Notes: generated by a model from the letters alone, not told the origin. A DNA stretch of 64,000 nucleotides from Asaia krungthepensis NRIC 0535 (GCF_025995175.1 NZ_BAPV01000020.1:120735-184734); one strand, 5' to 3'. Counted from the first letter of the stretch, positions 54,067 to 63,898 are shown. Numbers and translations are program-made.

Positions 54067-54513
54067 ATGCGCTCCCGTCTGCCTGCCATCACGTTCTATG
54101 GCTCACTCGCCTGTAATGCCGCAGTTCTGGCTCTGGGAAAGGCCAGGACCGGCAACGCGGCCAAGGGGGTGAACTGCACCGCCCACTGGCTCAAGGGCGA
54201 GGAGGCCGCCTCGATGCAGGACCTGAATCTGGTTCACTCCGGCACAGGGGTCGCGACCAATGTGGCAGCCGTTCTGTTCTGGGCCGTGCTGTATGACCGC
54301 GCGCTCGGAAAACAGCCGGGCGTGGTCCGGGCACTGTTCGCAACGCTTGCTCTCGGGCCGGTTGCCGCTGTGGCCGATTACAAGGCGACCCCCAAACGCT
54401 TCACGCCAGGCTGGGAGCTTGTGTTCTCAAAACAGGATATGGCGATCATCTACGCCGCCATGGTGGCGGGTATGGCGTATGGCGCCCTGTCAGGACGCCG
54501 GGAAGTGTCCTGA
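54067..54513 (+). CDS. Hypothetical four-helix membrane protein
   Basis: 148 residues from ATG 54067, because GAAGGA is 9 bp upstream; ATG 54058 directly abuts that site and is less likely. Four membrane segments: LPAITFYGSLACNAAVLALG, VATNVAAVLFWAVLYDRAL, LFATLALGPVAAVADY and MAIIYAAMVAGMAYGAL, with a conserved-looking loop YKATPKRFTPGWELVFS. The composition suggests a small bacterial inner membrane protein found in several proteobacteria, but I cannot name its family. It follows the anchored HTH gene by 38 bp and could share its transcript. Confidence 0.65.
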   Translation: MRSRLPAITFYGSLACNAAVLALGKARTGNAAKGVNCTAHWLKGEEAASMQDLNLVHSGTGVATNVAAVLFWAVLYDRALGKQPGVVRALFATLALGPVAAVADYKATPKRFTPGWELVFSKQDMAIIYAAMVAGMAYGALSGRREVS

Positions 54514-54529
54514 CAGGCATGATCTAGAT

Positions 54530-54555
54530 CCCGGCCTGAACCGGTTCGGGCCGGG
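54530..54555. terminator. Bidirectional hairpin between convergent genes
   Basis: CCCGGCC/GGCCGGG plus inner GAACC/GGTTC form a nearly continuous 12-bp stem, between the 54513 stop and the tldD stop at 54562. Confidence 0.6.
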
Positions 54556-54561
54556 CGTAAC

Positions 54562-56058
54562 TCAGGCGGTGCCGCCCACAGTGAGTCCGGCCAGTTTCAA
54601 TGTAGGCTGGCCCACTCCCACAGGCACGCCCTGTCCGGCCTTGCCGCAGGTGCCGATCCCGGGATCGAGCTCCACGTCCTGACCGATCATCGAGATCTTG
54701 TTCATCGCATCGAAGCCGTTGCCGATCAGGGTGGCGCCCTTGACCGGGCGCGTGACTTTGCCGTCTTCGATCAGATAGGCTTCTGACATGGCAAACACAA
54801 ATTTGCCCGAGGTGATATCCACCTGACCGCCGCCGAAATCGACGGCATAAAGGCCACGCTTCGTCGAGCGGATCATCTCTTCGGTTGTGGCATCGCCACC
54901 CAGCATCAATGTATTCGTCATGCGCGGGAGGGGGGCGTGAGCGTAGGACTGGCGTCGTCCGTTACCCGTGGGTGCCACGCCCATCAGACGCGCATTCAGA
55001 CGGTCCTGAATGAACCCGCGCAGGATTCCGTCCTCGATCATCACGGTCCGCCCTGATGGCGTACCTTCATCATCGATGGTCAGGGAGCCGCGTCCTTCGG
55101 CCAGCGTGCCGTCATCGACCACGGTCACGCCGGGGGCCGCCACGCGCTTGCCCACCATGTCGCTGAAGCTCGACGTGCCCTTGCGATTGAAGTCGCCCTC
55201 GAGCCCGTGGCCTACGGCTTCATGCAGCAGGATACCGGGCCAGCCCGGACCGAGCACGACATCCATCTCGCCCGCAGGCGCAGGGGCGGCATCGAGGCTC
55301 ACCCGCGCGCGACGCACAGCCTCATCCACCGCACCCTGCCAGGTTTCGCGCCCCAGCAGTCGGGAGAGGTTGTAGCGACCGCCCATGCCCCGGCTGCCGC
55401 TCTCACGCCGTCCATCGCGTTCGAGCACGACGGAGATGTTCAGCCGCACCAGAGGGCGCAGATCGGCAGTGCGAAATCCGGCACCACGCATGATCTGCAC
55501 GGCCTGCCATTCTGTGGCGATGCTCGCAGAGACCTGCACCACCTCGGGACCGAGACCGCGCGCATAAGCATCGATCTCGCCCAGCACAGCGGCACGCGCA
55601 GCGAAATCCGTGTCGCTCAAAGGGCTTTCAGGTGCATAGAGACGCCGATTGGTGGCCTGTGGCGGTGAGGCCAGTGTGCCGCTGCGGCCCTGTCGAACTG
55701 CCGAAACCGCACCTGCAGCACGTTCCAGTGCGCTTTTGCTGATTTCGTCGGAATGGGCAAACCCGGTTTCCGGCCCGATAACGGTGCGCAATCCGAAACC
55801 CGAGGACGTATCGAAGCTCGCCGAGCGTATGACACCATCATCGAGAACGATGGACTCGCTTTCCCGATATTCCAGGAACAACTCGCCATCCTCAATTCCT
55901 TCCAGAGAGCGGCTGACGATCGCTTCTGCCTCATCGCGTGTGAGCGCTGTGTCCGCGCGCTCGAAAAACAGGCGGTCCGTGACGGCAAGGGCAGAAAGGG
56001 GCGTGGCTTCGGCAGGGGAGGTCATGGGGTCGAAAAGCTCCTTCTTGAACCCGAACAC
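54562..56058 (-). CDS. tldD: Metalloprotease TldD
   Basis: 498 residues. The zinc motif HEAVGHGLEGDFNRKGTS lies near residues 278-296, and the N-terminal LEYRESESIVLDDGVIRSAS and C-terminal GRRQSYAHAPLPRMTNTLM, SEAYLIEDGKVTRPVKGATL are as in other TldD proteins. TldD works with TldE (PmbA) as a heterodimer that trims peptides or RiPP leaders. In Gluconobacter oxydans tldD is needed for PQQ formation, possibly by processing PqqA after cyclisation, which gives a link to the pqqABCDE cluster 32 kb away. TldE is not in the window. Confidence 0.95.
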   Translation of the reverse strand: MFGFKKELFDPMTSPAEATPLSALAVTDRLFFERADTALTRDEAEAIVSRSLEGIEDGELFLEYRESESIVLDDGVIRSASFDTSSGFGLRTVIGPETGFAHSDEISKSALERAAGAVSAVRQGRSGTLASPPQATNRRLYAPESPLSDTDFAARAAVLGEIDAYARGLGPEVVQVSASIATEWQAVQIMRGAGFRTADLRPLVRLNISVVLERDGRRESGSRGMGGRYNLSRLLGRETWQGAVDEAVRRARVSLDAAPAPAGEMDVVLGPGWPGILLHEAVGHGLEGDFNRKGTSSFSDMVGKRVAAPGVTVVDDGTLAEGRGSLTIDDEGTPSGRTVMIEDGILRGFIQDRLNARLMGVAPTGNGRRQSYAHAPLPRMTNTLMLGGDATTEEMIRSTKRGLYAVDFGGGQVDITSGKFVFAMSEAYLIEDGKVTRPVKGATLIGNGFDAMNKISMIGQDVELDPGIGTCGKAGQGVPVGVGQPTLKLAGLTVGGTA

Positions 56059-56120
56059 ATGGCGCGTCCCGGCCCCGAATGCGAGGGGAAAGCCGTCATC
56101 GGGGTCAAAAAAGCACGGTT

Positions 56121-57248
56121 TCAGCGGGTGACGCGCGCATTGAGCGCGACGAACGCCATCAGGACAGCCAGAAATCCGAAGGCGATTGTCAGGCTGCTGG
56201 CCTGGGCGATGGCGCCAAGAAGCGCAGGCCCCGCGAGGATGCCGGCATAGCCGATGGTCGTGATGGCCGCGACGGCCGCGCTGGTCTTCATGACGTTCTG
56301 CCGCCCGGTAGCGTTGTAGAGCACGGGCACGATATTAGCGCAGCCGAGCCCGATCAGCAGAAAACCGCCCAGCAGGAGCGGGATGTTCGGGCTCAGCACG
56401 ACCAGGGTGAATCCGACTGCCGCGGCGCTGCCCCCGAAGGCCATGACCCTGACACGTCCCAACCTTGCCACGACATGGTCGCCGGTCAGGCGGCCCAAGG
56501 TCATGGCGGAAGCGAACACGGCATAGCCCCATCCCGGCGCGATGCCGAAACTGCCCCGCTCACCCGAGAGATAGACCCCACCCCAGTCGAGCACCGCGCC
56601 TTCCGACAGGAAGGCAATGCCTGTCAGAAGTCCGAACAGCCATACCACGCCGCGCGGCAGGGCAAAGCCGGATCCGCCATCGGGCTCAGGCTGGTTCAAC
56701 AGCCCCGGCCAGGCAGTCAGGAGCAGCATGACAAGGCTGGCTTGTCCTCCCATGACGATCATCCACGGCGACGCACCGAGCTGCGCGAGCAACATGGGCC
56801 CGCCGGACCCCATCGCGCCGCCAATGCTGAAAAAAGCATGGAATCCGGAGAGCATGGGGCGGCCGCTCTGTTTTTCGACATCCACCGCCTGGATATTGAT
56901 GGCGGTTTCTGCCGAGCCGAATCCCACCCCCAGACAGAAGACGCCCGCGGCGAGCAGGGGAACGCTGTGCATCAGGGACAAAGGCAACAGCACAATACCC
57001 GACAGGACCATGCCCCCGGTCGCCACAGCGCGGCAGCCCCAGCGGCTGACCCAGTACCCGGCAAGGGGCATGGCGATGACTGAGCCGATGCCAAGGCAGA
57101 GCAGAAGCAGGCCCAGAGCCCCGTCATCAAGGCCGGCATGGGCTTTCACGACGGGAACCAGACAGGACCAGAGAGCAAAAAGAATACCGATCAGAAAAAA
57201 GACGCTGCGGGTACTGTTTTGCAACCTCTTCGGGTCTCTTCTGTTCAT
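56121..57248 (-). CDS. MFS transporter, YbjJ/FucP-like
   Basis: 375 residues, somewhat short for MFS, with 11-12 membrane helices in two bundles. The start FFLIGILFALWSCLVPVVKA and the loop YWVSRWGCRAVATGGMVLSG correspond to the helix 2-3 signature; FGSAETAINIQAVDVEKQSG with GRPMLSGFHAFFSIGGAMGS is characteristic of YbjJ-like members. Substrate unknown; such proteins may export or import small sugars or metabolites. Monocistronic in appearance between tldD and trehalase, with 60-bp and 176-bp gaps. Confidence 0.87.
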   Translation of the reverse strand: MNRRDPKRLQNSTRSVFFLIGILFALWSCLVPVVKAHAGLDDGALGLLLLCLGIGSVIAMPLAGYWVSRWGCRAVATGGMVLSGIVLLPLSLMHSVPLLAAGVFCLGVGFGSAETAINIQAVDVEKQSGRPMLSGFHAFFSIGGAMGSGGPMLLAQLGASPWMIVMGGQASLVMLLLTAWPGLLNQPEPDGGSGFALPRGVVWLFGLLTGIAFLSEGAVLDWGGVYLSGERGSFGIAPGWGYAVFASAMTLGRLTGDHVVARLGRVRVMAFGGSAAAVGFTLVVLSPNIPLLLGGFLLIGLGCANIVPVLYNATGRQNVMKTSAAVAAITTIGYAGILAGPALLGAIAQASSLTIAFGFLAVLMAFVALNARVTR

Positions 57249-57424
57249 CCTGCATCCCTCTCCTGGCGTTCCTGGTTGCCCGCAGCAGCCGAAACGCCCC
57301 TCAATGGCACCGCTCTGCCGTCACATCCGTGACAAAATGATGCAACGCCTTCGTGGAGCCGGGGAGTAGACGCAGGCAGGCTCGGCCGCTGCTTCAGCGA
57401 CGGTGTCTGGTTCAAGGAGATTGC

Positions 57425-59611
57425 ATGACGAGAAACCGCCCCTCATTCGCCTTTTCCTTGCTCCTCGGCGTTTCATGCACGGCCTTCGCTATGCCCGTCG
57501 CCCGGGCGGCTGATAACGATCCTGCCCCGACAGCGCGCAGCACGCAAAATCCGGTAAGCGCGCCCGCCTCTCAAAACGGATCGCCTGACCCTACGCATGG
57601 AGAGGCCGCGCCGGGCGCTCAGATGTCATCCCCTGAGGATGCGACCAGCGTGCATCAGCGTGCGAAACCTGACATGCGGGAGACGCAGCAATCCCCGGCA
57701 CAGCCCACGACATTGCCTGCCCCTTCCACAGGACCTCGCGAGACGGTTGCCAGCGAGGCTGCGCAATCGCTGCATGTCGGGTCGGTCCCCCAGGATCTGC
57801 GCTCGCCATCGATCGCGCTTGGTGGGCTTTTCGCGGCGATTGGCGGGGCCCATCTGGCGCCCGATTTCAAGACCATTGCCGATGCCCGACCGGATGAAGC
57901 CCCGGCGACCCTGCTTGCGGACTGGGACAGCCAGCGCAAACATCCGGATTTCAGCATCAAGGCGTTTTACGAGCAGCATTTCTCGCCGCCTTTACGCCGT
58001 GACATCTCCTATCGTCGCAAGGCCGATGAGAACATCTATGACTATATCCAGGGCATGTGGGGCGTTCTGACGCGTCAGCCCGACAAGCCCATGTCCTACG
58101 CGTCGCTCCTGCCCCTTCCCAATGCCTATGTGGTGCCCGGCGGACGTTTCTCGGAGCTTTATTACTGGGACACGTATTTCACCATGATCGGGCTCTACGA
58201 GACCGGACAGTGGGACCTGCTTCGTGGCATGATCAAGGATATGGCCTCCCTGATCGATCGCTACGGCCATATTCCCAACGGCACGCGTACCTATTATCTC
58301 AGCCGCTCCGAGCCGCCTTTCTTCTCGCTGATGGTCGATCTTCTGGCGCAGCATGATGGCCAGAGCGCCTACCGTAATTTCCTGCCCCAGTTGCAAAAGG
58401 AATACGACTACTGGATGGAGGGGGCGGACAGCCTCAAACCGGGACAGGCCTATCGCCATCTGGTGCGCCTGCAGGATGGTACGCTGCTGCTGCGCCACTG
58501 GGACGATCTTGATACGCCACGTGACGAAAGTTACCCGGAGGATGTGGCAACGGCCGCGCGTGCCGGATCGAGAGCGCCTTCTGAAGTGTATCGCGATCTG
58601 CGCGCCGGGTCAGAGACCGGCTGGGACTTCTCTTCACGCTGGCTGGCCGATGGCCATACACTCGCGACGATCCACACAACCGATCTGGCACCCATCGAGG
58701 TCAATTGCCTGATGGTCCATCTGGAACAGACGCTCGAACATGCCTACGCCCTGACGGGACAGCGCAAGCTCGCACGCGTCTATGGTCAGCGTGCCGATGA
58801 ACGCACGCTCGCCGTGCGCCGTCTCTTCTGGGATGAGGATCGTCAGGCTTTCTACGATTATGACTGGCGTAAAAACCGCCCCACGGACGTGCTTTCTGCC
58901 GCAACCGCTGTGCCGCTATTCCTGCGTCTGGCGTCGCAGGAGCAGGCCATGGGTGTGGCTGACACGATCAAGGCGCACTTGCTGCGCCCCGGCGGGATCA
59001 TGGCAACCGACCATGAGAGCGGGCAGCAATGGGATGCCCCCAATGGCTGGGCGCCCGAGGAATGGATGGCCATCAAGGGGCTGAATAATTATGGGGCGAC
59101 CGATCTGGCGGAGACCATCGCCAGACGCTGGATGGCCCGGGTCATCGGCACGTATGAGAAATCGGGCGTGCTGCTCGAAAAATATGACGTCGACTCTCCC
59201 ACGATCAGCGCCACAGGGGGCAAGGGCGGTGGTGAATACCCGATGCAGATCGGGTTTGGCTGGACCAATGGGACATTGCTCGGGCTGATGCGCCGTTACC
59301 CTGACCTGACCGAGCAGATCCTCAAGCATAACCCTCTGGCCGGTCAGCCCGCCATTGATGTCTTGCCACCCAGTGACCCCTATAGCGCGGTCGGACCTGA
59401 GGGGAGCCCGCCTGCAGATCCACCAGCCAAGCCAGCAGGCGAAGTGGAGACCGGCCCGCAGGATGCCAGTGCCCACAAGACTGCGGCCTTGCAGCCCGAT
59501 GGTACCGATGTGACTGGCGGTGACGGGTCATCCAAGCGCGTTGCCGCACGAGTTGCCCCGCTGGATGAGCGCGTGCCAACCCGCAAAATGACGGCGTATC
59601 AGCCCTCCTGA
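57425..59611 (+). CDS. treA: Periplasmic alpha,alpha-trehalase with extended ends
   Basis: 728 residues from ATG 57425, preceded by AAGGAG. The signal peptide ends near PVARAAD, so it acts in the periplasm. GH37 signature 1 is PGGRFSELYYWDTYFTMIGL (about residue 238) and signature 2 QWDAPNGWAPEEW (about residue 534); both are intact. It hydrolyses trehalose to two glucose. About 100 residues of Pro/Ala/Ser-rich sequence precede the domain and about 85 Pro/Asp-rich residues follow it; E. coli TreA has 565 residues. The frame from 57353 adds residues before the signal and is rejected. Its stop overlaps the convergent aminotransferase by 13 bp. Confidence 0.95.
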   Translation: MTRNRPSFAFSLLLGVSCTAFAMPVARAADNDPAPTARSTQNPVSAPASQNGSPDPTHGEAAPGAQMSSPEDATSVHQRAKPDMRETQQSPAQPTTLPAPSTGPRETVASEAAQSLHVGSVPQDLRSPSIALGGLFAAIGGAHLAPDFKTIADARPDEAPATLLADWDSQRKHPDFSIKAFYEQHFSPPLRRDISYRRKADENIYDYIQGMWGVLTRQPDKPMSYASLLPLPNAYVVPGGRFSELYYWDTYFTMIGLYETGQWDLLRGMIKDMASLIDRYGHIPNGTRTYYLSRSEPPFFSLMVDLLAQHDGQSAYRNFLPQLQKEYDYWMEGADSLKPGQAYRHLVRLQDGTLLLRHWDDLDTPRDESYPEDVATAARAGSRAPSEVYRDLRAGSETGWDFSSRWLADGHTLATIHTTDLAPIEVNCLMVHLEQTLEHAYALTGQRKLARVYGQRADERTLAVRRLFWDEDRQAFYDYDWRKNRPTDVLSAATAVPLFLRLASQEQAMGVADTIKAHLLRPGGIMATDHESGQQWDAPNGWAPEEWMAIKGLNNYGATDLAETIARRWMARVIGTYEKSGVLLEKYDVDSPTISATGGKGGGEYPMQIGFGWTNGTLLGLMRRYPDLTEQILKHNPLAGQPAIDVLPPSDPYSAVGPEGSPPADPPAKPAGEVETGPQDASAHKTAALQPDGTDVTGGDGSSKRVAARVAPLDERVPTRKMTAYQPS

Positions 59612-60774
59612 GGAGCGAAATGCAGCGTGAGGCGTCTCAGGGCCTCACGCAATACGGGTTCTGTCTTGCAGAAGGCGAAGCGGATGAGATGGCGTGGTGG
59701 GGGCGCCCCGTGCGGGTCGTAAAAGGCCGAGACGGGAATGGCGGCCACCCCGGCGTCAGTCACAAGATCGCGGCAAAACGCCATATCGTCCCGCCCTTTG
59801 GCGTGGGCGCTGATGTCGGCCACGACGAAGTAGCTGCCATCGGCGGGCAGGGTCGGAAATCCGAGCGCATGGAGCCCCTCGGCAAAAAGATCGCGGCGCG
59901 CGCGCAGACTGTCAGAAAGATCAGTAAAGAAGTCATCGCCCAGATCGAGCCCGGTTGCCACGGCGCGCTGCAGATTGGGCGCACTTGAAAAGGCGATGAT
60001 CTGGTGTGCCTTGGCGATGACCGAGGCGAGTGCGGGGCAGGCAGTGATATAGCCGATCTTCCACCCGGTGACCGAAAAGCTCTTGCCCGCGCTGCCGATG
60101 CGTATGGCCCGTTCGCGCATGCCAGGCCGGGTCATGAGCGGAACATGCTTCACCCCGAAAGTCAGATGCTCATAGACTTCGTCGCACACTGCGTAGCAGT
60201 CATGCTGGAGCACGAGCGAGGCGATCAGGTCGAGTTCCTGTGCAGTGAACACCTTGCCGCTCGGGTTCATTGGGGAATTCAGAAGAATCAGCTTGGTCTT
60301 GTCTGAGAAAGCTGCACGAAGCGCATCCTCGGGCAGGTGCCAGTTCGGCGCTTCCACGCGCACACAGCGCGGTATGGCACCCAGCATTTTCAGTACCGGC
60401 AGATAGGTGTCGTAGAGCGGCTCGATCAGCACGACCTCGTCCCCGGGCTCGATGAGCGCCATCAGGCTCACGGCCAGAGCCTCGGTCGCGCCCGAGGTGA
60501 CGATGACCTCACACGCCGGATCGACGGTAAGTCCGTAATCGCGGTTGTTGGCGCGCGCCACGGCCTCTCGGAGTTCCGGCAGGCCGGTCAGAGGGGCATA
60601 TTGGTTGCGCCCGTCCTTCAGGGCCGCCGCCGCCGCTTCGATCAGAGAGGCTGGCCCTTCTGTATCCGGAAAGCCCTGACCCAGATTGACCGCATCATGC
60701 GCCACGGCAAGCTGCGACATCGTCGTGAAGATTGTGGTCGGCAGGGAGTTGAGAAATTCATTGGGGGATTTCAT
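59599..60774 (-). CDS. Class I/II PLP aminotransferase
   Basis: 391 residues. Features: VNLGQGFPDTEGPASLIEAA, YAPLTGLPELREAVARAN, VTSGATEALAVSLMALIEPG, LLNSPMNPSGKVF, the Asp and Tyr of CDEVYEHLTF, and the PLP-binding Lys in GSAGKSFSVTGWKIGY. This is the pattern of YbdL methionine aminotransferase and kynurenine/glutamine transaminases (SFSVTGWKIG). Preferred amino donor is not determinable from sequence. Transcribed leftward against trehalase, with no partner genes. Confidence 0.9.
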   Translation of the reverse strand: MKSPNEFLNSLPTTIFTTMSQLAVAHDAVNLGQGFPDTEGPASLIEAAAAALKDGRNQYAPLTGLPELREAVARANNRDYGLTVDPACEVIVTSGATEALAVSLMALIEPGDEVVLIEPLYDTYLPVLKMLGAIPRCVRVEAPNWHLPEDALRAAFSDKTKLILLNSPMNPSGKVFTAQELDLIASLVLQHDCYAVCDEVYEHLTFGVKHVPLMTRPGMRERAIRIGSAGKSFSVTGWKIGYITACPALASVIAKAHQIIAFSSAPNLQRAVATGLDLGDDFFTDLSDSLRARRDLFAEGLHALGFPTLPADGSYFVVADISAHAKGRDDMAFCRDLVTDAGVAAIPVSAFYDPHGAPPPRHLIRFAFCKTEPVLREALRRLTLHFAPQEG

Positions 60775-61345
60775 GCCGGGCCTGCCTTTGAGGGGGGGAA
60801 ACGCATGATACCGGCTAAATCGGACCTGTAAAATCCGTGCGTTTCCCCCAGAAGCATTGCGCGCTTCCTGCGCCTGTCGGGGGCTGTTGCAGGGTCGATG
60901 AGGCGTCCCACCCCTGTGAACGCTGGTTCAGGCAGGGCGAGAGAAATTGACGCATTTGTCGCCGGTCACGCCTCGATGCAGGATCGGAGCCCTGAGTGTT
61001 CGTGTCCCCTCTGATCATCCGGCAGCAGATCATGGACGGCCTAGGCAAAAAATCCGGTCAAGACCCGGACTCCATCGGTCAAGAGGCATCACAGTCGCGT
61101 GCGGCGCAGAAAAAAACATCGATAAGGGAGCGAAACGCTCCGATATGCTATTTTTGTTGGTCTGTCATGCGTCGTTTTGCTTCCGGAAAGGGATATGGGG
61201 GTGCGTACGAGGCGTCCGGATCGGTTTTTTCGTTACGTCCGGCCCCCAAAAAGCCTTCGGAATACTCGACAGTTCGCGAATCCTGTCCTAATCGTTTTGC
61301 AGCCGATCAGTGCGGCCCCCTGAGGCAGATACAGGTATTTGACAA
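60775..61345. other. 571-bp spacer before glnA
   Basis: No convincing gene; short frames on both strands lack any recognisable product. Expected to hold the glnA promoter. I looked for a sigma-54 element (TGGCAC-N5-TTGCW) and found none. No strong ribosome site precedes glnA; nearby sequence is CAGGTATTTGACAA. Confidence 0.5.
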
Positions 61346-62836
61346 ATGGCGAAAAAAGCTCCAGCCGCGGCGTCCAAGGCTGCGTCTTCCACGATTGCAG
61401 CCCCGCCCAAGCCGGGCAAGCCGGACAGCGCCGCTGTAAAGCGCGTCTTCGAGCTGATGCAGGAACACTCCGTCGAACTGGTTGACCTGCGCTTCACCGA
61501 CCCGAAGGGCAAGTGGCACCACACCACCCAGTGGCACACCACCATTGAGGAAGACACCTTCGTCGAAGGTTTCATGTTTGACGGTTCGTCCATTGCTGGC
61601 TGGAAGGCCATCAACGAATCCGACATGGTGCTTCTGCCCGACCCGACCACGGCTGTCATGGACCCGTTCTCGGCCAAGCCGCAGCTGATCCTGATCTGCG
61701 ATATCGTCGAGCCCCGCACCGGCAACTTCTATGCCCGCGACCCGCGCGCAACCGCCAAGGCCGCTGAAGCCTATCTGAAGACCACGGGTCTGGGCGACAC
61801 CGCTTTCTTCGGTCCCGAGGCAGAATTCTTCATCTTCGACAGCGTGAAGTTCGGCACGGGCCCGCATTACGGCACATACCATCTGGACAGCATTGAAGGC
61901 CCTGACGCCTCGATGAAGGATTATCCGGAAGGCAATATGGGCCATCGTCCGGTGGTCAAGGGCGGCTACTTCCCGGTTGCTCCGGTCGATAGCGAAGGCG
62001 ATCTGCGCGCCGAGATGCTCTCCACCATGGGTGAGATGGGCCTGCCGATCGAGAAGCACCACCATGAAGTGGCGCAGTCTCAGCACGAGCTGGGCACCAA
62101 GTTCGCGACGCTGGTCCAGTCGGCCGACTTCATGCAGATCTACAAGTACTGCGTGCATAACGTCGCTCATTCCTATGGCAAGACGGCGACGTTCATGCCC
62201 AAGCCCATCGCTGGCGATAACGGCTCGGGCATGCATGTGCATCAGTCGATCTGGCGCGATGGCAAGCCGCTTTTCGCGGGTGACCAGTATGCTGGCCTGT
62301 CGGAAGACGCGCTGTACTACATCGGTGGCATCATCAAGCATGCCAAGGCGCTGAATGCCTTCACCAACCCGTCCACCAATTCCTACAAGCGTCTGATCCC
62401 GGGCTTCGAGGCTCCGGTTCTGCTTGCTTACTCGGCTGCCAACCGCTCGGCTTCGTGTCGTATTCCGTATTCGGTCGGCCCGAAGGCAAAGCGCATCGAA
62501 GTCCGCTTCCCGGATCCGACCGCCAATCCTTACCTTGCTTTCTCCGCCATGCTGATGGCCGGTCTGGACGGCATTCGCAACAAGATCCATCCGGGCGAAG
62601 CCATGGACAAGGATCTGTACGAGCTGCCGAAGGAAGAGCTGGCGCAGATCCCGACGGTTTGCGGTTCGCTCCGTGAGGCCCTTCAGGCCCTCGAAGCCGA
62701 TTTCGCATTCCTTCTGGAAGGCGATGTTTTCACCAAGGACCAGATCGAGAGCTACATCGAGCTGAAGTGGAAAGAAGTCTACAAGTTCGAGCACACGCCG
62801 CACCCGGCCGAGTTCGAAATGTACTACTCGGTCTGA
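61346..62836 (+). CDS. glnA: Glutamine synthetase type I
   Basis: 496 residues. Catalytic motifs [59 protein letters not shown] and [12 protein letters not shown] are intact, and the adenylylation Tyr425 lies in [10 protein letters not shown], so activity is regulated by GlnE. Incorporates ammonium into glutamate. An Ala/Lys/Pro-rich N-terminus of about 25 residues ([20 protein letters not shown]) precedes the usual start, making it longer than the standard 469. No glnB is next to it, unlike in many alphaproteobacteria. Confidence 0.96.
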   Translation: MAKKAPAAASKAASSTIAAPPKPGKPDSAAVKRVFELMQEHSVELVDLRFTDPKGKWHHTTQWHTTIEEDTFVEGFMFDGSSIAGWKAINESDMVLLPDPTTAVMDPFSAKPQLILICDIVEPRTGNFYARDPRATAKAAEAYLKTTGLGDTAFFGPEAEFFIFDSVKFGTGPHYGTYHLDSIEGPDASMKDYPEGNMGHRPVVKGGYFPVAPVDSEGDLRAEMLSTMGEMGLPIEKHHHEVAQSQHELGTKFATLVQSADFMQIYKYCVHNVAHSYGKTATFMPKPIAGDNGSGMHVHQSIWRDGKPLFAGDQYAGLSEDALYYIGGIIKHAKALNAFTNPSTNSYKRLIPGFEAPVLLAYSAANRSASCRIPYSVGPKAKRIEVRFPDPTANPYLAFSAMLMAGLDGIRNKIHPGEAMDKDLYELPKEELAQIPTVCGSLREALQALEADFAFLLEGDVFTKDQIESYIELKWKEVYKFEHTPHPAEFEMYYSV

Positions 62837-62845
62837 TCCGAGAGG

Positions 62846-62877
62846 AAAGCCCGGCCTTCGAGCCGGGCTTTTTTTTT
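62846..62877 (+). terminator. Rho-independent terminator after glnA
   Basis: Stem AAGCCCGGC/GCCGGGCTT with loop CTTCGA followed by seven further T residues, starting 10 bp after the stop. Textbook terminator. Confidence 0.95.
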
Positions 62878-63358
62878 GTGTTGTGATCGGGGCCGGTGTT
62901 TCTCGCGACCGGGATCTCTCCTGAATGCACAGCGGGCAGACCTGCAATCCTGGCTCCCCACGTTCATCGGTCGTGCAAGCGCGGGAGAGCACGTTCTTGA
63001 GGGTCTGAAGCTCTGCATGTAGTGGCTACGCGCTCCTTCACGGACAGCCCATTCAAAGCTATGGCGTCATGGTGTCGGGCAAGAGGCGCCTGGGATACCG
63101 TCAATCGATGGAATAGGAACAGAGCTTCTCCAGCGAGTTGACTGTTCCCGTGTGCTGCGGATTGTGCCTCGCGAGAGGGCGATACCTGAGGCTGACTGTA
63201 GGATCGCATGAGAGCCCGTGCCGGAGCCTGGGTCTGTCTCCCGACAGGCTGTTCGGCCTACCGCATTAGGCCCGATTTCCACGTTCCCGCACTCAGGAGA
63301 GGGGAAAGATCTTGACGAATCCCCGATTACCGACGACAAGCAACCCGTCCACGATAAT
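62878..63358. other. 481-bp spacer before tRNA-Thr
   Basis: No gene with support. A minus-strand frame at 62964-63209 has no recognisable product. No terminator, repeat or RNA structure I can name. Confidence 0.4.
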
Positions 63359-63433
63359 GCCGGGTTAGCACAGTGGTAGTGCAGCGGTTTTGTAAACCGA
63401 AGGTCGGGGGTTCAAATCCCTCACCCGGCACCA
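63359..63433 (+). tRNA. tRNA-Thr (anticodon TGT)
   Basis: 75-nt cloverleaf including encoded CCA. Acceptor GCCGGGT pairs with ACCCGGC; D-arm GCAC/GTGC; anticodon loop TTTGTAA gives TGT; T-loop TTCAAAT. The lowest anticodon-stem pair is G-A mismatched. Reads ACA threonine codons. Confidence 0.95.
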
Positions 63434-63898
63434 GAAATCCTTATAAATCAAGCATTCTGGAAAAGCGCATTGTACGAACGAATAGAGTACAGCGCGTGGC
63501 ATGTCGGATAAAAAGCCGGATATGTCCTCTCGGGGATCGCGCTCTTCCGTAACAGCCGTCAGTCTAATCCCACAATTCGTGCCATCTCATGGCGAACAGT
63601 CGCGTTTAGAGTTGGGATTAGGCTGGGATTTCAGATGCAGCGCTTCCATGAAAGTACGAACAGCGCTCTCGCAAGCATCGACCCTATTAGAGATCCGGAC
63701 GTCGCCATTTTCGCGTGGGGAATTCGTAGGCGCAGACCTAGCGTCTCATTCAATAACCACCCTGCGTGAGGCCGGGCGTATTTAAGGACCAAAATAGTCT
63801 TGAATTCACAGTAATGTTTTAAAAATACAATATTTTGTAAAATACAAACTTATTTTTCTGTGCTTTTTTGCGTGGATATCATAAGTTTGGAAAATAAA
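63434..63898. other. 465-bp low-GC region downstream of tRNA-Thr
   Basis: Composition falls sharply after the tRNA; 63780-63898 is strongly AT-rich. A nested dyad lies at 63564-63621 (CTAATCCCA/TGGGATTAG enclosing GCCAT/ATGGC). Short frames (for example 63501-63785, plus) have no recognisable product. Could be the promoter region of the next gene or the edge of an integrated element. Confidence 0.45.

Noticed and set aside
60775..61345. Sigma-54/NtrC promoter for glnA
   Set aside because: No GG-N10-GC element with proper flanks found on reading the spacer.
61307..62992. Minus-strand frame of 561 codons
   Set aside because: Antisense to glnA; no domain recognisable and it spans the glnA terminator.
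63501..63785. 94-codon plus-strand frame after tRNA-Thr, or an integrase remnant on the other strand
   Set aside because: Neither strand gives a product with recognisable recombinase or other motifs.
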